Origin: Nonomuraea sp. PA05
GTDB taxonomy: Bacteria; Actinomycetota; Actinomycetes; Streptosporangiales; Streptosporangiaceae
Direction of reading: 5' to 3'
Assembly: GCF_008086045.1 (NCBI RefSeq)
Contig: NZ_VSEY01000002.1
Location: forward strand, 124,001-188,000
Length of the DNA: 64,000 nt
In this document: positions 27,442 through 36,160 of the stretch, piece by piece
Position numbering within the stretch: position 1 is the stretch's first letter
Layout of the letters: each line of letters begins with the position of its first letter
Notes under the pieces: generated by a model
Database searches by the model: none
The model's input: only the letters and a program-made list of their open reading frames with translations
What the model was told of the DNA's origin: nothing
Made by a program: the position numbers and the translations under genes

Positions 27442-28809
27442 ATGCGACTCCCCAGCCGACCCGCGCTGATCGGGGTCATCGCCGCACTCGCCCTCACCTC
27501 CTGCGGCTCCGGCGGCGGCTCCGGCGACGGCAGCGTCACCCTCACCATCGCCGCCAACTCCATCGAGGGCGGCAAGAACGCCGAATCCGCACAGTGGATC
27601 AAGCAGTGGGTGATCCCCGAGTTCGAGAAGAGCCACCCCAACGTCAAGGTCCTGTTCCAGGGCAGCGGCGTCGACGACGAGCAGTACAAGACCAGGATCG
27701 CGCTCGACCTCAAGTCGCGGACCGGCGCCGACGTGATCGACCTCGACGGCATCTGGGTCGGCGAGTTCGCCCAGGCCGGCTACATCAAACCCCTCACCGA
27801 GGTCGGCGGCGCCACCGTCGAGCAGTGGGAGGGCTGGGCCCAGATCCCCCAGGCCGTGCAGGGCCTCGGCATCTTCGACGGCAAGAAGTACGGCCTGCCC
27901 CAGGGCACCGACGGCCGCGTCCTGTTCTACAACAAGACCCTGTTCCAGAAGGCCGGCCTGCCCGCCACCTGGCAGCCCGCGAGCTGGCGCGACATCATCG
28001 ACGCCGGAGCCCGGCTGAAGACCGCCGGCGTCCCCACCCCCATCCAGCTCAACGCCGGCACCGCCATGGGCGAGGCCACCACCATGCAGGGCCTGCTCCC
28101 CCTGCTCGCCGGCGCGGGAGCCGAGGTCTACACCGGCGGCAAGTGGACGGGCGCCGCCCAGCCCCTCAAGGACGCCCTCGGCTTCTACCAGCAGATCTAC
28201 GGCGGCAGCGGCCTCGGCGACCCCAGACTCCAGCAGGAGGCCAAAGGCCGCGACAAGTCCTTCGCCCAGTTCGCGGAAGGCAAGATCGGCATCCTCGCCG
28301 AGAGCGACTACTTCTGGCGCTCCGTCATCGAACCCCAGGCCGGAGTCGCCCCCATGAAGGACCGCGACCAGGCCGTCGGCTACGCCAAGATCCCCGCCAA
28401 GGAGCCCGGCGGCGGCATCCGCGGCCAGGACTTCGTCAGCATGTCGGGCGGCGCCGTCCGCGTGCTCAACCCGTTCTCCAAGAACCCCAGGCTCGCCTGG
28501 GACCTGCTCGCCTTCATGCACTCAGCCGCAGCCACCAAGGCGCAACTCGCCGGGCAGGTCCGCATCAGCGCCCGCACCGACGTCAACGACGAGGTGCTCA
28601 CCGCCGACCCCATGCTCAAGTACATCGCCGACGAGGTGCTGCCCCTCACCGCCTACCGGCCGGGCGTGGCCGTCTACCCGCAGGTCTCCACCGCCCTCCA
28701 GGAGGCCACCGCCGCCGTCGTCGCCGGCAGGAGCCCCGACCAGGCCGCCACCGCCTACCAGAGCACGCTGGAGGGAATCGTCGGTGGCGCGGCCAACATC
28801 AGCGGCTGA
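27442..28809 (+). CDS. Sugar ABC transporter substrate-binding lipoprotein
   Basis: 455 residues. ATG 27442 has GGAGG eight bases upstream. The signal peptide ends LALTSC, a lipobox, so it is tethered outside the membrane. The family 1 carbohydrate-binding fold is seen in KQWVIPEFEKSHPNVKV, IDLDGIWVGEFAQAGYIKPL, GLPQGTDGRVLFYNKTLFQKAGL and the IGILAESDYF segment. Ligand unknown. The first gene of a four-gene transporter operon with 3' overlap to the permease, divergent from prcB. Codon use is strongly C-ending. Confidence 0.93.
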   Translation: MRLPSRPALIGVIAALALTSCGSGGGSGDGSVTLTIAANSIEGGKNAESAQWIKQWVIPEFEKSHPNVKVLFQGSGVDDEQYKTRIALDLKSRTGADVIDLDGIWVGEFAQAGYIKPLTEVGGATVEQWEGWAQIPQAVQGLGIFDGKKYGLPQGTDGRVLFYNKTLFQKAGLPATWQPASWRDIIDAGARLKTAGVPTPIQLNAGTAMGEATTMQGLLPLLAGAGAEVYTGGKWTGAAQPLKDALGFYQQIYGGSGLGDPRLQQEAKGRDKSFAQFAEGKIGILAESDYFWRSVIEPQAGVAPMKDRDQAVGYAKIPAKEPGGGIRGQDFVSMSGGAVRVLNPFSKNPRLAWDLLAFMHSAAATKAQLAGQVRISARTDVNDEVLTADPMLKYIADEVLPLTAYRPGVAVYPQVSTALQEATAAVVAGRSPDQAATAYQSTLEGIVGGAANISG

Positions 28810-29710
28810 CGCGGCAGGCCTCGGCAAGGGCAGGGCGATCGCGTTCGTCCTGCCCGCCATCACCCTCATCGCCGTCTTCCTGCTCTTCCCCGCCCTGTGG
28901 ACCATCTACCTCGGCCTCACCGACTACCGCCTCACCGGCCTCGCCGCCGCCGACCCCCAGCTCGTCGGCACCGGCAACTACACCGGCGCGCTCACCGACC
29001 CCCGCTTCCTGTCGTCGCTGTGGCTCACCGTCCTGTACGTCGGCGGCTCCGCCGTCATCGGGCAGGCCGGGCTCGGCTTCACCCTCGCCTGGGTGCTGCG
29101 CACCCGCTCAGGCCCCCTGCGCCGCACCGTCGAAGGCGTCGTCCTGCTCGCCTGGATCCTGCCCAGCACCGTCGTCGGCTTCCTGTGGTTCGCACTGCTC
29201 GACCGCGACGACGGAACGCTCAACGCCCTCCTGCACACCCCCGGCTTCGCCTGGCTGCTCGACCACCCGCTGCTGTCGATCATCGTGTTCAACGTGTGGC
29301 GCGGCACCGCGTTCAGCATGATGCTCTACTCCGCCGCGCTGGAGAACGTACCGCCCTCCCACCTCGAAACCGCCCGCCTGGCGGGCGCGAGCGTCCTCCA
29401 GCAGCTGCGCGACGTCGTCCTGCCCCTCATCCGCCGCCACATCCTGACGAACCTGCTGCTCATCAGCCTGTGGACGTTCAACGACTTCACGCCGTTCGTC
29501 CTCACCGGCGGCGGCCCCGAGGGCCGCTCCGAGATCCTGCCCGTGTACGTCTACCGCGTCGCCCTCAGAGACGGCCAGCTCGGCGCGGGAGCCGCCATCT
29601 CCTTCCTCATCCTGCTCATCAACCTCGTCTTCGCCCTGGTCTACCTGCGGCTCCTGCGCGGCCGGCGCCGCCACCAGGAGGCCGCCGCCACCACCGGCCC
29701 GCCCGCATGA
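28784..29710 (+). CDS. Sugar ABC transporter permease (MalF-type)
   Basis: 308 residues, six transmembrane helices. The cytoplasmic EAA loop reads LENVPPSHLETARLAGASVLQQLRDVVLPLIR. Start GTG 28784 lies inside the end of the binding-protein gene (26-base overlap), implying coupled translation. It pairs with the next permease to form the channel. Confidence 0.92.
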   Translation: MARPTSAADAAGLGKGRAIAFVLPAITLIAVFLLFPALWTIYLGLTDYRLTGLAAADPQLVGTGNYTGALTDPRFLSSLWLTVLYVGGSAVIGQAGLGFTLAWVLRTRSGPLRRTVEGVVLLAWILPSTVVGFLWFALLDRDDGTLNALLHTPGFAWLLDHPLLSIIVFNVWRGTAFSMMLYSAALENVPPSHLETARLAGASVLQQLRDVVLPLIRRHILTNLLLISLWTFNDFTPFVLTGGGPEGRSEILPVYVYRVALRDGQLGAGAAISFLILLINLVFALVYLRLLRGRRRHQEAAATTGPPA

Positions 29711-29762
29711 CCACCCATCGAGAGCCCGCCCCCACGACCGCCACCCGCCGGGAGCCCGTCAC

Positions 29763-30581
29763 ATGATCCGCCACACCATCGGCAGGCTCGCCGCCACTTT
29801 CTTCATCGCCGTCGTCCTGGCCTTCTTCACCCTGCCCATGCTCTGGCTCGCCAGCGCCCCCTTCGACGACACCCCCTCCATCACCACCTCCGTCCCCGCA
29901 TTCACCCTCCGCAACTTCGCCGCCATCCTCGACAACCCCTACGCCCTCGGCTCCATCCGCAACTCCCTCATCCAAGGCGGAGGCGCCGCCGCCCTCGTCG
30001 TCATCCTGGCCGCGCTCGCCGCGTACGCGCTCTCCCGCGTCCGCGTACCCGGCCGCGACGCCCTCCTCTACCTGCTGCTCCTGCTGTCGTCCGTGGTCAC
30101 CGGCACCGCCGCCATGGTGCCCATCTTCGAGCTGGCCACCCGCCTCGACCTCATCGACACCCACCTCGGCGTCGTCCTCGTCGTCTCCGGCGGCCTGCTG
30201 CCCGCCGCCATCTTCATCCTCAAGGACTTCATGGACGACACCCCCACCTCCTACGAGGAGTCCGCCCGCGTCTTCGGCGCGAGCCCCCTGCAGATCCTGC
30301 GCCACATCGTCGTCCCCCTCGTCAGACCCGGCCTGGCCACCATCGCCGTCTGGGCGCTCGCCAGCGTCTGGGGCGGCTTCCTGTTCCAGTTCATCCTGCT
30401 CAGAGACCCCGCCAAAGCCCCGGGCTCCGTCATCCTCTACACCCTCTACACCGAGGGCGGCGCCCCCAAGCTCGACCTCATCGCCACCTTCTCACTGCTC
30501 TACTCACTGCCCGTCGTCGTCATGTACCTCTTCGTCTCGCAGCGCTACGGCTTCCGCTTCCACGGAGGAATCAAACGGTGA
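29763..30581 (+). CDS. Sugar ABC transporter permease (MalG-type)
   Basis: 272 residues with six predicted helices and an EAA loop (TSYEESARVFGASPLQILRHIVVPLVRPG). ATG 29763 preceded by GGGAG. Stop TGA overlaps the GTG of the ATPase gene (GTGA), typical of one polycistron. Confidence 0.92.
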   Translation: MIRHTIGRLAATFFIAVVLAFFTLPMLWLASAPFDDTPSITTSVPAFTLRNFAAILDNPYALGSIRNSLIQGGGAAALVVILAALAAYALSRVRVPGRDALLYLLLLLSSVVTGTAAMVPIFELATRLDLIDTHLGVVLVVSGGLLPAAIFILKDFMDDTPTSYEESARVFGASPLQILRHIVVPLVRPGLATIAVWALASVWGGFLFQFILLRDPAKAPGSVILYTLYTEGGAPKLDLIATFSLLYSLPVVVMYLFVSQRYGFRFHGGIKR

Positions 30582-31639
30582 TCACCCTGCACGCCCTCAC
30601 CAAGATCTTCCCCGGCGGAGTCCACGCCCTCGACGACATCCACCTCACCATCGCCGACGGCGAGTTCTTCGCCCTCCTCGGCCCCTCAGGCTGCGGCAAG
30701 ACCACCCTCCTGCGCACCATCGCCGGGCTCGAAACCCCCACCCGCGGCACCGTCCACATCGACGACAGGAACGTCACCGACCTGTCACCCGGACAACGCG
30801 ACGTCGCCATGGTCTTCCAGGACTACGCGATCTTCCCCCACATGGACGTCACCGCCAACATCGCCTACCCCCTGCGCATCAGAAAGGTCCCCCGCGCCGA
30901 ACGCGTCACCAAAGCCGCCGACGTCGCCGCCCGGCTCAGCCTCACCGACCTCCTCCACCGCCGCCCCGCCGAACTCTCCGGCGGCCAGCAGCAACGCGTC
31001 GCACTCGCCCGCGCCATCGCCTGCCACCCCACCGCCTTCCTCTTCGACGAACCCCTGTCCAACCTCGACGCCCGCCTCCGCCTCGAAGCCCGCACCTTCC
31101 TCAAACGCCTCCAGCGCGAACTCGCCGTCACCACCGTCTTCGTCACCCACGACCAGGCAGAAGCCCTCGCACTCGCCGACCGCATCGCCGTCATGTCCGA
31201 CGGCCGCATGATCCAGGTCGCCGCCCCGGCCGAGATCTTCCACCGCCCCGCCACCACGTTCGTCGCCTCCTTCATCGGCTCCACCCCCATGAACCTCCTC
31301 CCCGCCCGCGCCACCCCCGCCGCACTCCACGTCGCCGGCGCCACCCTGCCCCTCCCCGGCCCCCTCCCCGGCGGCGTCCACGACGACGACACCCTCACCT
31401 ACGGCGTACGCCCCGAATACATGACCCTCTCCCCCACCGAACGCCCCGACGCCTTCCCCGGCGTCATCTCCGTCCTGGAGAACCTCGGCACCCACACCCT
31501 CGTCACCCTCGAAACCCCCGGACCCCACATCCAGCTCGTCGTCCCCGAAGGCGAAGAACCACCCCTCGGCACCCCCGCCTGGGCCACCCCCCGCCGCGCC
31601 CTCCTCTACCGCGACGACACCCTCCTCACCACCGTCTGA
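30578..31639 (+). CDS. Sugar ABC transporter ATPase (MalK/UgpC-type)
   Basis: 353 residues. Walker A GPSGCGKTT, Q-loop VFQDYAIFPHM, signature LSGGQQQRV, Walker B LFDEPLSNLD, H-loop VTHD. The C-terminal ~120 residues form the OB/TOBE regulatory domain of the CUT1 group (GVRPEYM). It energises the two permeases. Most CUT1 operons share one unlinked ATPase (MsiK), so a dedicated ATPase here is slightly unusual. Confidence 0.92.
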   Translation: MITLHALTKIFPGGVHALDDIHLTIADGEFFALLGPSGCGKTTLLRTIAGLETPTRGTVHIDDRNVTDLSPGQRDVAMVFQDYAIFPHMDVTANIAYPLRIRKVPRAERVTKAADVAARLSLTDLLHRRPAELSGGQQQRVALARAIACHPTAFLFDEPLSNLDARLRLEARTFLKRLQRELAVTTVFVTHDQAEALALADRIAVMSDGRMIQVAAPAEIFHRPATTFVASFIGSTPMNLLPARATPAALHVAGATLPLPGPLPGGVHDDDTLTYGVRPEYMTLSPTERPDAFPGVISVLENLGTHTLVTLETPGPHIQLVVPEGEEPPLGTPAWATPRRALLYRDDTLLTTV

Positions 31640-31660
31640 GCACGCCGCCATACTGGACCC

Positions 31661-32695
31661 ATGGCCACCAGGAACTGGATCCTGCACCTCGACCTCGACC
31701 AGTTCATCGCCGCCGTCGAACTCCTGCGCCACCCCGAACTCCGCGGCAGACCCGTCGTCGTCGGCGGCACAGGCGACCCTGCCCAGCCCCGCACCGTCGC
31801 CGCCACCTACGAGGCCCGCGAACACGGCATCCACTCCGGCATGCCCCTCCGCACCGCCCAGCGCCGCTGCCCCGACGCCGTCTTCCTGCCCAGCGACCCG
31901 CCCGCCTACGAGGCCGCCTCAGCCCGCGTCATGGCCGTCCTGCGCGAATTCCCCGTCCTCGTCGAAGTCTGGGGCTGGGACGAAGCCTTCCTCGGCGCCA
32001 CCACCGACGACCCGGAAGCCCTCGCCGCGGACCTCCAGCACGCCGTACGCGCCCGCACCCACCTCGACTGCTCCATCGGCATCGGCGACAACAAACACCA
32101 GGCCAAACTCGCCTCCGCCTTCGCCAAACCCGCCGGCGTCCACCGCCTCACCACCGACAACTGGGCCCAGACCATGAACGACCGGCCCACCGACGCCCTC
32201 TGGGGCATCGGCGCCCGCATCTCCAGGAAACTCGCCGCCCTCGGCCTGAACACCGTCGCCCAGCTCGCCGCCGCCGACCCCGCCGACCTGGCCCGCCACT
32301 TCGGCCCCACCAACGGCCCCTGGTACCGCTACCTCGCCCTCGGCAAAGGCGAAGCCGAAGTCGTCACCACACCCTGGATCGCCCGCGGCCACAGCCGCGA
32401 GACCACCTTCCCCCACGACCTCACCGACAGAGCCGACCTCACCCGCCACCTCACTGCCCTCGCCGAACACGTCACCCACGACGCCGCCGAAGCCGGCCGT
32501 CAGATCACCCGCGTCTCCGTCAAGGTCCGCATCACACCGTTCCTGACCCGCACCCGCCAGTCAAAACTCCCCGCCCCCACCACCGACGCGCACGTCATCA
32601 CCCGGACCGCCCTCGACATCCTCGACCGCCACGACCTCACCCACCCCGTCCGCCTCATCGGCGTGGCCGTCGAATACACGATGCCCGAAGACTGA
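31661..32695 (+). CDS. Y-family DNA polymerase (DinB/Pol IV-like)
   Basis: 344 residues. WILHLDLDQFIAAVELLRHPELRGRPVVVGG is the palm start with two metal-binding aspartates (DLD); YEAREHGIHSGMPLRTAQRRCP is the fingers; the second acidic site is VWGWDEAFLGA, where most Pol IV enzymes read S-I/L-DE. CSIGIGDNKHQAKLASAFAKPAGV and the helix-hairpin-helix WGIGARISRKLAALGLNTVAQL follow, then a little-finger domain. Error-prone translesion synthesis is expected. No beta-clamp-binding motif is obvious at the C-terminus, which ends YTMPED. It lies 21 bases after the sugar ATPase gene with similar C-ending codon style. Confidence 0.92.
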   Translation: MATRNWILHLDLDQFIAAVELLRHPELRGRPVVVGGTGDPAQPRTVAATYEAREHGIHSGMPLRTAQRRCPDAVFLPSDPPAYEAASARVMAVLREFPVLVEVWGWDEAFLGATTDDPEALAADLQHAVRARTHLDCSIGIGDNKHQAKLASAFAKPAGVHRLTTDNWAQTMNDRPTDALWGIGARISRKLAALGLNTVAQLAAADPADLARHFGPTNGPWYRYLALGKGEAEVVTTPWIARGHSRETTFPHDLTDRADLTRHLTALAEHVTHDAAEAGRQITRVSVKVRITPFLTRTRQSKLPAPTTDAHVITRTALDILDRHDLTHPVRLIGVAVEYTMPED

Positions 32696-32698
32696 AAC

Positions 32699-33700
32699 TC
32701 ACCCCACCCGCGTCACCGACCGATAGAACTCCGACCGAAGCTCCTCCTCCGCCCGCGCCAGCTCCACCAGCTCCTCATCCGAGAACGGCGACTCCTCGCC
32801 ATCATCCTCGACAGCCGCCTCGACATACGAAAGCGCCCGCCACACCACCGCCTCGTCATCCCGGAACTGCCCGATCCCCGTATTGCACGGCAAACACAAC
32901 GCGAACCGGACCGCACCCGTCCGATGACAATGATCCACATGCTCGGGCGGCCGATCCCAGCACACCACGCACAACCCGTGCTGCGCCGAAATCATCCGCT
33001 CCACATCCTCGTGCCGCATCCGATAACGCTGCGACAGGTGATATGTCCGCGTCCGCGCCACCGGCACCTCACCACGCGCCTCCGGCAACACCACGAACTC
33101 CGGCCAGAGCACCTCCCCGGCCAGATAGAGCGCGGCCAGCTCCAGCAACACCGTGTTGTCGCCGAAGTGCCCGAGTCCGTTGTTGCAGTTGAAACAGAGA
33201 ACGCCGCGGACCTGGCCGGTCGCGTGACAGTGGTCGACGAACGTGCCGGGGACGGCCCGGCAGATGGCGCAGAGCCCGCCCTGACGGGCGAGCATGCGCA
33301 CGAAGTCGTCCTCTGTGATGCCGTAACGGCGCTTCAGGTGATAGTTCCGGGTGCTGCCATGATTCTTGATTCGTTCGTCTCGCATCACGGTGTTGTGACA
33401 CGGCTTGCAGTAAGCAGCGAGCCCGGACTTCTCCGCCTTGTTGCGCCCGAAATCCGCAACAGGCTTGATCTCTTTACACCGAGGGCAATGCTTGTGCCCT
33501 TCCGGGACGGAGACCGCCTCTCGAACGGTCTTCCCCTGTTCGGCCTTCCGCTTGCGATAACTCTGAGTGGACCGCCGCCGGAAGCAGGCTCTGCAATACC
33601 GAGCCCGCCCGTCTGGTTGACGCTTGTTGAGCCCGAACTCCTCGATCGCCTTGACCTCGTCACAGTCCGGACACCGCTTCACGCCACCCGGCAATTCCAC
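32699..33700 (-). CDS. Tandem endonuclease VII (His-Me finger) protein with two zinc fingers
   Basis: 333 residues with a striking double duplication. Zinc finger 1: C10-x2-C13 with C36-x2-C39; zinc finger 2: C72-x2-C75 with C98-x2-C101. Nuclease domain 1 (residues ~120-182): C144-x2-C147, DHCH 156-159, C169-x2-CN; domain 2 (~220-283): C244-x2-C247, DHCH 256-259, C269-x2-CN. These match the recombination endonuclease VII family (T4 gp49, Holliday-junction resolvase). Both active sites look intact. GTG 33700 has GGGAGGAAA. It is 33 bases downstream of pup on the same strand; to my recollection similar genes lie beside pup in Streptomyces. Role in the proteasome pathway is unknown. Confidence 0.93.
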   Translation of the reverse strand: MELPGGVKRCPDCDEVKAIEEFGLNKRQPDGRARYCRACFRRRSTQSYRKRKAEQGKTVREAVSVPEGHKHCPRCKEIKPVADFGRNKAEKSGLAAYCKPCHNTVMRDERIKNHGSTRNYHLKRRYGITEDDFVRMLARQGGLCAICRAVPGTFVDHCHATGQVRGVLCFNCNNGLGHFGDNTVLLELAALYLAGEVLWPEFVVLPEARGEVPVARTRTYHLSQRYRMRHEDVERMISAQHGLCVVCWDRPPEHVDHCHRTGAVRFALCLPCNTGIGQFRDDEAVVWRALSYVEAAVEDDGEESPFSDEELVELARAEEELRSEFYRSVTRVG

Positions 33701-33733
33701 CCGATTTCCTCCCTTTTAGATGTCCGTTTTGCC

Positions 33734-33943
33734 CTACTCTCCGCCCTTCTGGACATAGCTGCGCACGAATTCCTCTGCGTTCTCTTCGAGAACTTCGTCG
33801 ATTTCGTCCAGAATTGCGTCGACATCGTCAGTGAGCTTCTCCTGACGCTCCTGCACATCCGGCGCCGCCGAAGCCTCGGTCTCCTCGACTTCGGACTCGC
33901 GCCGCCCGGCCTGCTTCTGCCCGCCGGTGTCCTTGGTTGCCAT
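33734..33943 (-). CDS. pup: Prokaryotic ubiquitin-like protein Pup (C-terminal GGE form)
   Basis: 69 residues. An N-terminal disordered stretch MATKDTGGQKQAGRR, then the conserved helical part VQERQEKLTDDVDAILDEIDEVLEENAEEFVRSYVQKGGE. Pup is attached through its C-terminal Glu gamma-carboxylate to substrate lysines; here Glu is encoded directly (GAG TAG), so no deamidation from Gln is needed, unlike the mycobacterial GGQ form. ATG 33943 follows GGAGG. A small palindrome (TGCCT-CT-AGGCA, 33966-33977) lies upstream. Confidence 0.98.
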   Translation of the reverse strand: MATKDTGGQKQAGRRESEVEETEASAAPDVQERQEKLTDDVDAILDEIDEVLEENAEEFVRSYVQKGGE

Positions 33944-34039
33944 GTCCTACCTCCGCTTGGGGGACTGCCTCTAGGCATATCTTCCCCGAACGGGCCGACA
34001 TTTCGCGCCGAACGCCCAGCGATCTTGCCCACTTGACTA

Positions 34040-34054
34040 GATAGCGTTCCTATC
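34040..34054. promoter_or_regulatory. Short inverted repeat in the pup-membrane protein intergenic region
   Basis: GATAG-CGTTC-CTATC, five-base arms. It lies about 100 bases upstream of pup and 35 bases upstream of the divergent membrane-protein ATG, so it could affect both promoters. Weak evidence. Confidence 0.3.
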
Positions 34055-34088
34055 CAACAATGAACCCCCGTACCGACAGGAGGTTCAG

Positions 34089-34493
34089 ATGTCCCCTTCG
34101 TCCTTGAGCACGGTGGGTGTGCTCCTCATCACAGTCCCCGGAGTGGCCTACGGCGGCGTGACGCTGCTGAGGTTGCTCATGCGGAACGTTCCCGGCTACC
34201 TGGACAACCCGGTCCGTCGCGGCCTGTGGCGGGCGGGGCACGCGCATGCGGGCGTGCTGGTGCTGTTCGCGCTGGTGGCGATGCTGTACGTGGACCAGTC
34301 GGGGTTGCCGGAGGCGCTGAAGGCGGTCACGCGGACGCTGATCGTGGCGGCGCCGATCCTGATGCCGCTGGGCTTCTTCCTGTCGGTGGTGCGTCCTGGC
34401 GACACGAAGCCGAGCAAGCTGATCTATCTGACGGTGGCGGGCGGGGTGTGCCTGGCGGCGGGCACGCTGATGCTGGGGATCGGCCTGCTGTGA
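34089..34493 (+). CDS. Small four-helix membrane protein between pup and dop
   Basis: 134 residues with four hydrophobic helices (residues ~8-30, 48-68, 83-103 and 112-132). The second helix is preceded by RAGHAHAGVL and the fourth by RPGDTKPSKLIYL. I do not recognise a function. ATG 34089 has a strong ACAGGAGG site. It is transcribed against its neighbours, divergent from pup and convergent with dop. Confidence 0.75.
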   Translation: MSPSSLSTVGVLLITVPGVAYGGVTLLRLLMRNVPGYLDNPVRRGLWRAGHAHAGVLVLFALVAMLYVDQSGLPEALKAVTRTLIVAAPILMPLGFFLSVVRPGDTKPSKLIYLTVAGGVCLAAGTLMLGIGLL

Positions 34494-34503
34494 GCGGGCC
34501 GAT

Positions 34504-34579
34504 CCCTGGGCGTCAGGTGGTCGTTCGCCGCCGGTGAGCGCCCCTGGGCGTCAGGCGGGTCATTCGCCGCCGGTGAGGG
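34504..34579. repeat. Two-copy ~38-bp direct repeat duplicating the 3' end of dop
   Basis: Copy 1 begins CCCTGGGCGTCAGG at 34504; copy 2 begins at 34542 and includes the last codons and stop of dop. The copies differ at only a few positions. In copy 1 the stop codon is mutated. A local duplication of the gene end, like that of the FKBP gene at 21.9 kb. Confidence 0.85.
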
Positions 34580-36074
34580 CGGAGACGAGCTCGGCGGCGG
34601 TCTTGCAGCGGTCGAAGAGCTCGCCGACGTGGGCCTTGGTGCCGCGCAGCGGTTCGAGGGTGGGGACGCGCTGGAGTGATTCGCGTCCGGGGATGTCGAA
34701 GATGACGGAGTCCCAGGAGGCGGCGGCGACGGATTCGCTGTACTGGCGCAGGCAGCGGCCGCGGAAGTAGGCCCGGGTGTCGTTGGGCGGGTGCTCTACG
34801 GCGCGCTGGACGTCTTCCTCGGTGACGAGGCGTTGCATGCGGCCGCGGGCGACGAGGCGGTTGTAGAGGCCTCGGTCGGGCCGGATGTCGGAGTACTGGA
34901 GGTCGACGAGCTGGAGCCTGGGGTGGGACCAGTTGAGGCCGTCGCGGCTGCGGTAGCCCTCGAGGAGTTCGAGTTTGGCGACCCAGTCGAGCTCGCGGGC
35001 GAGTTGCATGGGGTCTTCCGCGAGGCGGGTGAGGACGGATTCCCAGCGGTCGAGGATGTCCTTGTTCATCTCGTCCTGGGCGGTGCCGCGTTCTTCGACG
35101 TACTTGCGGGCTTGTTCGAGGTATTCCATCTGGAGCTGGACGGCGGTGAGCTTGCGTCCGTCGCGCATGGAGATCTCGTAGCGGCAGGTGGGGTCGTGGG
35201 AGACGGCCCGGAGTGCCTGTACGGGGTTCTCGACGGCGAGGTCGCGGCTGAGGAAGCCCTCTTCGATCATGGCGAGGACGAGTGCCGTGGTGCCGAGCTT
35301 CAGGTAGGTGGAGATCTCGGACATGTTGGCGTCGCCGATGATGACGTGGAGCCGCCGGTATTTCTCGGGGTCGGCGTGGGGTTCGTCGCGGGTGTTGATG
35401 ATGGGCCGCTTGAGCGTGGTCTCGAGGCCGACTTCGACTTCGAAGAAGTCGGCGCGCTGGCTGATCTGGAAGCCTTCGCCGCGCGAATCCTGACCGATGC
35501 CCACCTTGCCGGCGCCGACGACGACCTGCCGGGAGACGAAGAAGGGGGTGAGGTGCCTGACGATGTCGGCGAAGGGGGTGGCGCGCCGCATCAGGTAGTT
35601 CTCGTGGCAGCCGTAGGAGGCGCCTTTGGCGTCGGTGTTGTTCTTGTAGAGCTGGATGGGGGCGTTGGAGGGGATGGCTGACGCGCGGGTGGCGGCGTCG
35701 TACATCACTCTCTCGCCGGCTTTGTCCCAGATGACGGCTGCCCGTGGGTTGGTGCATTCGGGCGAGCTGTATTCGGGGTGGGCGTGGTCGACGTAGAGCC
35801 TGGCTCCGTTGGTGAGGATGACGTTGGCCAGGCCGAGATCCTCGTCGGTGAGCTGGCTGGGGTCCGCCACTTCCCTTGCGAGGTCGAAGCCGCGCGCGTC
35901 GCGGAGCGGGTTCTCCTCCTCGAAGTCCCATCGTGCTCTGCGCGCGCGGGCCGCCGAGGCGGCCAGGTAGGCGTTCACGACCTGTGAGGAGGTCACCATC
36001 GCGTTGGCGCCTGGCTGGCCGGGTACGGAGATGCCGTACTCGGTCTCGATGCCCATCACCCGACGCACCGTCAT
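34560..36074 (-). CDS. dop: Depupylase/Pup deamidase Dop
   Basis: 504 residues. [12 protein letters not shown] is the ATP/Mg motif (Glu10); [16 protein letters not shown] carries Asp96, equivalent to the catalytic Asp95 of M. tuberculosis Dop. The insertion between residues ~45 and 80 ([21 protein letters not shown]) is the Dop-loop that distinguishes Dop from PafA. The C-terminal part ([40 protein letters not shown]) is also typical. Since Pup here already ends in Glu, its main job should be removing Pup from substrates. ATG 36074. Confidence 0.97.
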   Translation of the reverse strand: MTVRRVMGIETEYGISVPGQPGANAMVTSSQVVNAYLAASAARARRARWDFEEENPLRDARGFDLAREVADPSQLTDEDLGLANVILTNGARLYVDHAHPEYSSPECTNPRAAVIWDKAGERVMYDAATRASAIPSNAPIQLYKNNTDAKGASYGCHENYLMRRATPFADIVRHLTPFFVSRQVVVGAGKVGIGQDSRGEGFQISQRADFFEVEVGLETTLKRPIINTRDEPHADPEKYRRLHVIIGDANMSEISTYLKLGTTALVLAMIEEGFLSRDLAVENPVQALRAVSHDPTCRYEISMRDGRKLTAVQLQMEYLEQARKYVEERGTAQDEMNKDILDRWESVLTRLAEDPMQLARELDWVAKLELLEGYRSRDGLNWSHPRLQLVDLQYSDIRPDRGLYNRLVARGRMQRLVTEEDVQRAVEHPPNDTRAYFRGRCLRQYSESVAAASWDSVIFDIPGRESLQRVPTLEPLRGTKAHVGELFDRCKTAAELVSALTGGE

Positions 36075-36160
36075 GCAACACCCTCTGTTCGTCCGGGTCT
36101 GTCTATCCGCCGTTTATATGCCCGAGCCTATGCCCTTCACAGTGCCCCAGGGCCACAGAG

